This document shows positions 34,431 to 42,948 of a stretch of 64,000 nt of DNA, piece after piece. Within the stretch, counting starts at the first letter, position 1, and every line of letters begins with the position of its first letter. The stretch covers positions 25,284,065 through 25,348,064 of the forward strand of contig NC_052515.1 of the NCBI RefSeq assembly GCF_014356525.2. Direction: 5' to 3'. Both the position numbers and the translations under genes were made by a program. The notes beneath the pieces were generated by a model, which saw only the letters and a program-made list of their open reading frames with translations, was not told the origin of the DNA and made no database searches. The stretch comes from Nilaparvata lugens (Eukaryota; Arthropoda; Insecta; Hemiptera; Delphacidae).

Positions 34431-34936
34431 TCAAAAATAAAAAAAATTATGGAAAATTTAAGCTCCAAAAAGAAGAATGAGAGGTGGAGTAAGGTAATTG
34501 GGAGAAGAAGATAATGAAGAATGAGAACAGAAGAAGAAGGGAAGAATAGATGAAAACGGCTTAGGGAAAGGGATACTGGAGAATAGAGATGCTATCATTA
34601 ACTTATACTGTATATCACCATTATGCCAAATACATGGAGTAATACAAGAGCTGTAAAAGCTTATTCTGAGTAATATGAGTTTAATGTCAGCTTAAACTGA
34701 AGGTAACTGAGGTGACTAGGCAAGTAAGCCACACACGGAAACAATAATTAGAGTCGACTGATCTTTCTTCATGATTAACTCGGATGAATTCCATCAGGTA
34801 TTAACTTTAATTTACTTATTTTTGGAGTAATACTAATTCAGGGGATATTTCCAATACAATTTATTTTCCAGTATTGACTAATCCCATAGGAGATGCATTT
34901 TTCCCTGTACTAGAAAAAGAATACAGTGAGGGGAAA
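34431..34936. other. No recognised feature
   Basis: AT-rich; short ORFs without domains. Confidence 0.35.
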
Positions 34937-36458
34937 TAGTTATTTGTGCAACTAGTGCGCAAAGTGACAGTTTGCTGCACCGAAAGAAACGTTTACGCCC
35001 GAGCCGTAGGCGAGGGCGGAATGGTTTCTTGAGTGCAGCAAACAAACTTTGCGCACGTATTTCACATTAAGTTTTTCCTACAGTTACCATTGAATATGAA
35101 AAGTGGGTAATTATGGGTAAAATTGCCTGAAATGCATCAAATGTTTTTCTGTGTAATTTTATTATTGATAAAAACCTTACTTTATTGTCAAATTGAATAA
35201 AAATGTTGTCCTTGGTTATAATATCTAATACTAATAATTAGCGCGTTGTGCTTCGTTGCACCTCTGCTCACTATAGCAGCCCAGTCACTGTTACCAACTT
35301 CATTTTGATTTTGCTGCACTGTTGCTCCATATAACCTACTAAGTATTTTGCGTTGCCATGTTGCAAATCTGGAGTGCAGAATAGTATATTTCGCACCTAG
35401 GGCCGAAAATGAGACTTTTCTGCCTCGAAATCGGTTTTCAAGTCCGAGGCCGTAGGCCGAGGACTAGAAAAGATTGAGAGCCGGAAAAACATTTTTGCCC
35501 ATGGTGAGAACGTTATTTTTCGCCACACAGAAAAATAAACAATATATATATATGAAATAATTTATTGTCATTATAAGCACTTCCGAAGCAAAAGTGGAAG
35601 GTCATAGCTCTAGCAAATCTGAGGTAATCTGAATATCAGGAAATTGTCCAAGTATTTTTATTTTTTATTCTTATTTGTCTAAATAACCTAAAAGATTATG
35701 TTCAATTATGTAAGAGGTTGAGTTTAAACTTTTTATTCTCCAAATGACAATAAGATGATATTATATAATGTTTTAATTATTGAATGATAAACACAATAAT
35801 GAAAAGTTTTTGATCAGCTGTTTTAGCACACTTGAAATTTGGCCAATCTGAATGTCAATGGAAGTTTAGGTTAGAAGTTCTATCCTACTCTGAAAATCGA
35901 ATTATTTGAATAGTTTATAATAATATATATCTTATCTGTATTTTATTCATCCAAATAGAATGATAGTATATTATTGCAGAATACTTTATTGAATTCTAGA
36001 AGCATAAAATGATTCCGTTTATCCACTATGTTCCGTGATAAACGCAGTACTAGGAGGTTTGAGGTTAGATTCTATTATACTCTGAAAATTGAATTTGAAT
36101 AGTTTATAATATCTCATTTGTATTTCATTCATCAAATAAAATGATAGATCTTATTGCAAAATACTTTATCAATTCTAGAAGCATAGACTTATTCCGTTTC
36201 ATAAACTATTTTGTAAACACGTTCACATCAAATCAGAATCAGCTGACTTCAAGGTTATTTTACAGCCCTAGGGCCGTAAAAATTTTACCGGCCTGGCCAG
36301 AAAACAATCACTTTCGGCCTCCATATGACGCACGTAAACCAGCTCATTACATCCAAGTGGGGCGAAAAAATTTTTCCCGCACTAGAGCGGAAAAGTGATT
36401 CTTTGCGTTCTGTAATCAGTGCAGCAATGGCCACTTTTCAACGTAACTGTAGGAAAAT
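34937..36458 (+). mobile_element. Element H, copy 2, with ~1-kb nested insertion
   Basis: The left part 34937-35387 and right part 36364-36458 match 31263-31808 in order. Between them 35387-36363 is an insertion. It begins TTTCGCACCTAGGGCCGAAAA, contains the GAGGCCGTAGGCCGAGG palindrome and ends near CCAAGTGGGGCGAAAA. Its left end is also present at 27540-27655. Inside is a roughly 200-bp AT-rich duplication (about 35850-35990 and 36030-36180). Confidence 0.75.
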
Positions 36459-36762
36459 GTTTTTTAAAGTACTCTTAGTTCTCCTTGCTCCAAAGTATTG
36501 AAGCCTGAAAATTGTTTTTCCTCATAATAAGTTACTCTACATGACTTGGTTCTTCATTCCATCACCATAATATTGGAAAAAATCAGTATGAGGTTTTGTA
36601 CAATGTAAAAAAAAATACTTAGATATTCTGTTTGCCATGCTCAAACTAATCAAATAAATGTTTCTCAATACGATTCTTACAACCTTTCTGTCCATTGAAA
36701 AGAAATATGTATTTGATCTTATTATCGGAATAGAAACTCACTGAATTCAAAAAATATTATTA
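36459..36762. other. No recognised feature
   Basis: AT-rich interval. Confidence 0.35.
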
Positions 36763-37597
36763 TTACTTTCCTTGCCCTATTACCATAGGTAAGGAAAGTA
36801 TTGCTTTCCGAAAAAAATTAAGGTACCCCAATTTCTAAATTTCTATACGTTTCAAGGTCCCCTGAGTCCGAAAAAGTGGTTTTTGGGTATTGGTATGTAT
36901 GTGTGAGTGTGTGTGTGTGTGTGTATGAGTGTATGTGTGTCTGTGATGATATCTCATCTCCCAGTTAACGGAATGACTTGAAATTTGGAACGTAAGGTCC
37001 TTACACTATAAGGATCCGACACGAACAATTTCGATCGAATGAAATCCAAGATGGTGGCTGAAATGGCGAAAATGTTGTCAAAAACAGGGTTTTTCGCGAT
37101 TTTCTCGAAAACGGCTCCAACGATTTTGATCAAATTCATAGCTGAAATAGTCATTGATAAGCTCCATCAACTACAACAAGTCCTATATCTGTAGAAATTT
37201 CAGGAGCTTTGCCCCATTTATGCAAAGTTTAATGTTAGATTCTCGATTATCAGCCTTCATATACGATTTGAACAAAAAAAATCAAATGGAAAAGATTGAG
37301 CATGAAAATAGAATCTCTGCAATTAATGTCCAGTAACATTTCCACCTAAAATTGAAAATAAGCTTGAAATTCCAGAAAATATGATTATTAAATTGCAAAC
37401 TGTTGGCAACTGTTGGTTCTATTAAATCATTCACTACGAAGAGATAGCAGACCTAGTGTGTCTCCAGCGTTATTGACCTATCACCAGCTGTCTCATATAT
37501 TTGAATAGTAGACTTGAGATGCGCGATTACACTAGCGTCAGGTGATCAATTTTCATAATGGCTAAGAAAGTTGTGTGAGTGCGCCACACCAGATTTT
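36763..37597 (+). mobile_element. ~0.85-kb dispersed repeat R, copy C
   Basis: Most complete copy without a nested insertion. It has the 5' hairpin CTTTCCTTGCC...GGTAAGGAAAG, a (TG)n tract, a block containing CAAGATGGTGGCTGAAATGG, and the 3' end AGTTGTGTGAGTGCGCCACACC. The minus ORF 36954-37154 is incidental. Confidence 0.87.
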
Positions 37598-37599
37598 CT

Positions 37600-37779
37600 T
37601 TTATGTTGTTTTAATGAGTTCTAATGGAGGTTATTTAATACATATACGAGTACGTATTACATGGGTATGTAATACGGTATGTATATATGTACGGTATGTA
37701 TATACATCGTATGTAAGTAATTATTCCAAACTTTTCACTGACATCACCAAAGTCTTGAAAAAGGAGTTGTGAAAGAAAA
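37600..37779. other. Short AT-rich spacer
   Basis: Contains TATGTA/ACGTAT-rich words near 37640-37700; nothing else seen. Confidence 0.35.
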
Positions 37780-37981
37780 AGAGGAAGAAAAGGAGAAGAA
37801 AAAGATGATGAAAAAGATGGTAAAGAAGAAGAAGTAGATTAGAGAGAGAAAGTGGAAACTAGTCGATAGATCTGTTCAATAAATGAAAATGGTTGAATAC
37901 TTTGCCAGGATATAATGTTAAAGTCATAAGTTACTCTATCCAGTGTTCACTGCTTTAATGGGTTTTTTCAAGTGAAGAGAA
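37780..37981 (+). repeat. Inverted paralog P, left part
   Basis: Matches the reverse complement of about 49142-49350 (GGTTGAATACTTTGCC-type and AAGTTACTCTATCCAGTG words). It continues at 39807-39930 after an insertion flanked by AGTGAAGAGAA (37971-37981 and 39807-39817). Confidence 0.8.
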
Positions 37982-38040
37982 ACATTTCTGCCTATCAGAG
38001 AAAGCAACCTGCCATTCACTGCCAATCAGCAACTTTATTA

Positions 38041-38190
38041 AGTGCCGGTGCACAAAATCCTGTTAAATTTAATCGTGATTAAATTCCACGAGAACCATTC
38101 AGAGAAGCCTTTTTTCGAAAAAGCCTGTGTGTGTTTCTCATGACATTTGATCGTAGTTAAAAATTGACAGGCTTTGAGCAACCGGGCCTT
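38041..38190. mobile_element. Small TIR element M2, copy 1
   Basis: Begins AGTGCCGGTGCACAAAATC and ends AGGCTTTGAGCAACCGGGCC; a diverged relative of 38264-38393. Confidence 0.65.
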
Positions 38191-38260
38191 TTGATTTGGG
38201 AATGAATAGGCTGATGAATTCATCTAGTTCTCAAGTGAATTGAATCACAATTTAAAAGAT

Positions 38261-38396
38261 TTAGTGCCGGTTGCACAAAAGTCGGTTAAATTTTAACCGT
38301 GATTAATTTCACGGGAACCAATCAGAGAAGGCCTTTCCAATAGGACGGAATTAATCACGGTTAAAATTCAACCGGCTTTTGTGCAACCGGGTCTTA
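38261..38396. mobile_element. Small TIR element M2, copy 2 (TTA duplication)
   Basis: The body 38264-38393 (130 bp) is almost entirely a hairpin. It begins GTGCCGGTTGCACAAAAG and ends CTTTTGTGCAACCGGGTC, with TTA on each side. Confidence 0.88.
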
Positions 38397-38456
38397 GGTT
38401 ACTTCATTTTTGAACCTGAACTTTTAATCATATTTAATCTAGAACTGCCATCTTGA

Positions 38457-39806
38457 TAGAATAGAATAGAATAAATTTTATTTCACTTGCTCAAAATGCA
38501 ATACAATATGAATATATAGTGCATAGTATATATTTATGCATTATACAATATTATTACAAAGCATTTAAAAAAAATAAATAAAAAGTATATAATACATAAC
38601 TAGCATTTACCTATTGTTTATAAATAATAAACTGTAAATTTTAAAAATTTAAAGGGAATTTTGTTTATGACCAAATGAACATAAAATATATCTTCTCGAA
38701 AGTCCAAATATATTATAATTATTGACATTGTACAACCAAAAAATAATGCATAATATGCATATTGATGCAAGTGGAATAAATACTAGCTTGCAAAGTGAGA
38801 GAAATATCACTTGAGTGCAAGCAGGAGTCGTTTGGTTCTTCAAGCGCACATACACACGCACACACACACACACATTCACAAATTAAAAAAATTATAAATG
38901 CCTAATAGGACTCGAATTATGAGATACAAAATTATTCAAAGGGTGTATAATCATGCTCAATGCAGCACAATAAACCATTCCTCAACATCATTTGGATGAG
39001 CTTCGAAAAGCCAAGGCTTTAGTTTTGATTTAAATTTTTTGAAGGTTCTCAAATTTTTAATTTCTGCTGGCAGAATATTGCAGAACTTCGGCCCAAGAAA
39101 TAGAAAGCACTTCTGAAAGAGAGTACAGCTTGCTTTAGGGCATCTCACCAATCCCAGAGTTATCTGCCGCGTTTGCTGGGAATGATTACCCTCAATCATG
39201 GGCTGACCATAGCTTCCACTCATCCTGTAGAATAGAGCTAGGACCTTGAAGACGTACATATGTCTGAGAGGCAATGCATTTATCCGTCTGAAGAAAGGGA
39301 AAGAATGGGTTTGTCTGTGAACTCCAAATATAACTCGAACTGCTGCTTTTTGTAATGTAATTATTGATTTGAAGTGAGAAATGTAAGTTGAAGCCCAGCT
39401 TGCTATCCCATAATCCAATTTGGAGTTAAGGAAAGCAAAGTATAGTTGACGCAAAATCTTTGGGGGAAGGAATTGCCTTAGATTATAGAAAACTCTTAAC
39501 AAGTAGAATAGATGCTTCCTTAGACCCAGAACATGGATATTCCATGACAATTTATCATCTACAACCAACCCAAGATATCTTATAGACTGATTTCTTTCTA
39601 CAACAGTGCAGTTACACTGCATCCTATTGCAGTCAATTTCATGATATAAAATAGGGACATTCAACATGAGTGGTGATGACAAAGAGAAAGTTAAGTAATT
39701 TGTTTTTTGCAGCATTTAGTGTTAACTTATTGTAATTAAACCAAAGGCGGAGTGTATCAAGATCAGTGAAAGTAGAATGTACAATAAAATCAGTGTTTTT
39801 CATTAT
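38457..39806 (-). pseudogene. 5'-truncated LINE with Jockey/CR1-like RT end
   Basis: Minus-strand ORF 38957-39715 (252 codons) shows a classic non-LTR RT C-terminal region: SIRYLGLVVDDKLSWNIHV, LDYGIASWAST, IITLQKAAVRVIFG and a final ILPAEIKNLRTFKKFKSKL. The preceding part (LDTLRLWFNYNKLTLN) is joined by a frameshift in an A-run near 39705. The YADD palm and the endonuclease are lost. The 3' UTR contains a (CA)n tract at 38855-38876 and ends AATAAAATTTATTCTATTCTATTC at about 38460. AGTGAAGAGAA repeats at 37971 and 39807 bound a longer insertion that includes this LINE. Confidence 0.87.
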
Positions 39807-39930
39807 AGTGAAGAGAACTCAAAGGACACCAGAGAGGTAAGGAGAAGCAGTCGAAGAGAAGATTGGACAAGAAGAAAATAAGGAAACGGATGCGATAAGG
39901 AGAAAGACAGACAAAGAGCTAGAAAGGATT
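39807..39930 (+). repeat. Inverted paralog P, right part
   Basis: CACCAGAGAGGTAAGGAGAAGCAGTC and following bases match the reverse complement of 49000-49141, so the segment was continuous before the 1.8-kb insertion. Confidence 0.78.
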
Positions 39931-40440
39931 AGATTAGATTTCTTTATTTATGTATGTTACAATATTTACTGGCTTATACACTAATTTACATTAAATGACG
40001 ATAATACTAGTTATTCAACAAATGTTACAAAGTATAAATAATTATTAATCAATGAGAATAAAGATTGGATGCAATTAGAATAACGATAATAAGATGATGC
40101 GATGTAACTTCATAAATCGGCGGTGTTTCAACAAATAATTATCGATTCTCTAAGAACGATATAAAATATCCTTCCCATTAACACACGACCCGGGTTGTGA
40201 TGAATTAGAGCTGTTGGGAATTATAACTTGAAGTAATGTTCAAGAAACTCTACTTAATAAGTTGAAAACTAGTTTATTTGAATTTTAGAATTATGGGATG
40301 AATGAATGAAATTAGAATAATAGTGAATACAATATTGCATTAATAATTAAAATTAGATAAATGGAACAAATGGGATTTAAATTAAAATTTTAGAAATTGA
40401 TTGAGTGATATTGACAATATTTACAATACTAAAGAACAGA
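39930..40440 (-). repeat. LINE 3' UTR (minus)
   Basis: The minus strand ends ATAAATAAAGAAATCTAATCTAATCC with ACTGGCTTATACA-type words shared with 22281-22765 and 27655-27817, and an ATCGGCGGTGTTTC segment like that near 22490. The LTR element inserted just beyond it. Confidence 0.6.
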
Positions 40441-40450
40441 AAATCTTGAG

Positions 40451-40454
40451 ATGG
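40451..40454. repeat. Target duplication ATGG, left
   Basis: ATGG directly precedes the 5' LTR; the same four bases follow the 3' LTR at 48291-48294. Confidence 0.85.
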
Positions 40455-42865
40455 TGTCACAAAGTGAATTTTTGTGACGGATAGAGAGCCGTCGTCCAGC
40501 GTAATTTAGCGAATTTATTCTGTTTTAGAATTAGAATAGGGTCGACGACTGCCTGATATATTTTGTTAGATTCGTAGTAGTGTATGCATTATCACCATCG
40601 CCGTCAACCCCTTTAAATTAGCAGCATTCGTATCATCTAAACGATAAGCGGCTACCGAGTCGGGTCAGTATCGCTCTTCATGAAATTTCTGGAATAGAAA
40701 TATTGTTTACCGGCCTACTCTACTATATGAATTACTATCATTGTCATCATTTGCTGCACCCTTAGCATCAGGAGCAGCTGAGTCAAAACCCTGTCACATG
40801 ACCAGTGGCGTGATCGTCTTTTCAGACTCTCATTGGTCAGGAAGCTCTTTTCCCCCGGCCTCCTAATTTTCAGCGACCCGGTGCAGCTCCAAGAAGACCT
40901 GAGAGAAAGCAGTAGTTCGGTGAACGGGTTCGTGTACGGCTGCGTTCCGAGCGGCGCTCCTAATAGTGGTGTAATAGAGGGTTAATATTCTATTCCGTAT
41001 TTTTGTGAATGGAATATTGTATGTCGAATTGCCGACTGTATTTGAAGATAGAGCTTCCTGGGGGATTTTCTTTCTTGTGGGTTATTTTTCCTAAATTCGT
41101 ATCACTGGGGGTGAACGAATTATCCTTGGTTTTGAAGCCTGTAAGGGATCTCAAGTTTGTGTTACAAATAGTTGAGTGGGGAAATTTAACTAGGCTCTTA
41201 TAGCGGGTTATTTTTGAGTGCTTAATTTATAAGTCTCGACTCTGTCGCTTCACGACGTTTTAATTAACTTATAATACGGGAAGTGAGAATCGGTTCGCTA
41301 TTCTCCGTATCAGTATCCACGTCATTTCAGGTAATTGTATGTCAGGACTGGTAGTCCGTATATTTTTCCTTCTCTGTAGTAAGGTGGCCTTTAGTTTAAA
41401 GAGTAATTTTTCTCCATTGAGTTTTTATTCTTGTAGGGAATCCCTGTCCTTTTTAAGAATAGTTTTTCTCAATTAATTTTATTCTTGTGGGAAAATCCCT
41501 GTTCCTTTTGAGAATAGTTTTCTCGATTAATTTTTATCCTTGCAGAGAAATTATTATCATTATAGTATAAGTTTCCTTGCTTGGTTTCATACTATAGAGT
41601 GGCCCAGTATTTTAACTTTTCCTAGCAGTTTCTGACTTGCTGTAATTCCTAGTAGGAAAATTCCAATCATTTCCTTGAGAACTCAGGTACAGCTTGAGTT
41701 CGTCCTTGTCGAAGTTGGCAGACTGCGACGTCCTTTCTCTTTCTTTCTCTTCACTTTCCCTATTCCCAAATCCTTCTAGCTCTCAGGTACAGCTTGAGGA
41801 CTTCCTCGCCGAAGTTTCTAGACTGCGGCATCCTTTCTCTTAATTCTTCCTGTGTTAAAATCCTTCCTGATCTCAGTTCCAGATTCGAGATCGTCCTAGT
41901 CGCGGGTTTTCAGACCCGCGAATCCTTTCTAAAATTCTTAGAAACCTGTTTTCTTTAATAGCAAATATTATTTGCTGGTTTTCCCTGTGGAAAATTCACG
42001 AATTTTCCCGTGATCTCAGTTGCAAATTAGAGATCGATCTTTGGGTAGTCCTTAGACTGGCAATTACTTGGAAAAGTCTGTTGAAATCTTTTCCTGAATT
42101 AGGAGTCTCTGACTCGATATTTTCCTTGTGGAAAATCCTGGAAAAATCCTTTCCTACCCTGACAACGACAGACTGTTGTCTTCCCGATATTATTCTACAG
42201 ACTGTGTCTGTGAAAAATCTTTTCTATCCTCTCATAATAGTCGACATACTGACTATTAATTTAAAAGCGTTTCGGACGATTGAGAGTGATTCCCATACCC
42301 TTAAGGGCAGGTCCAGCTTGCTGAGAGCTAGAGCGCAATTCCCAGATTGCGGATTATTGAGCAGGTATTTATTTGCTGAAGAGAATAATAATCTTATTAT
42401 TGATTCTCTGTTCCCTATACCCTATACCGTATACCTCATACCCTGTACCCTATTCTCTAAACCACATTCCGGGCTTGCAGGTACAGCTTGCTCGCCGTCA
42501 ATTCGCAGTTGGTTCAGATTGCGTACTACCTTTATAAATAGAATTATTGGTAGGGATCTGATAGTCAGATCCGTCTCCTTGTATAAGGTTATCTTAATCT
42601 CCCTTAACACCCACCCTGTATTCCAAGGGCCGAGGGCCGAATCGGCCAGCAACGGCACGGGCAAACACTCTTCCCCTGAAAGTAAAAATCTCGCGAAAGA
42701 AGCAGAGGGTAAAGAATCAGGATAGAGGGAGAAGTGTAGGTCCGGTATCTCCACCTGTCAGTACGGCTTCTGACCCCGACCCATATCCGACTGTAGCTAG
42801 TCCGCGTCGTAGCAATACTTCGCAATTATTAGGATACCTAGAGGGTGGAATAGGTCATGCTAATA
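40455..42865 (+). repeat. 5' LTR (2,411 bp)
   Basis: Starts TGTCACAAAGTGAATTTTTG and ends GGTCATGCTAATA, so it opens with TG but does not close with the usual CA. It contains a modular series around CTCAGGTACAGCTTGAG (about 41687, 41780, 41874, 42017, 42307, 42477), and CTTGTGGGAAAATCC-type units near 41430-41560. The promoter must lie here, but I cannot place the start site. From 42598 to its end one frame is open and continues into gag. Confidence 0.92.
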
Positions 42866-42899
42866 AAACTGACGTCTCCCATCGTGGGGCTAAGACGTC

Positions 42900-42910
42900 T
42901 GGCGCCCAAG
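42900..42910 (+). promoter_or_regulatory. Candidate primer binding site (tRNA-Lys type)
   Basis: TGGCGCCCAA is complementary to the 3' end of an animal lysine tRNA, a common LTR-element primer. It sits 34 bases after the LTR instead of directly next to it. A second lysine-tRNA-like word, CCCATCGTGGGGCT, lies just upstream at 42878-42891, and a GACGTCT direct repeat precedes each (42871 and 42894). Confidence 0.5.
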
Positions 42911-42948
42911 AAAATCGCGAAGAGGGTTTAGGTGAATCCCAATCTGCG

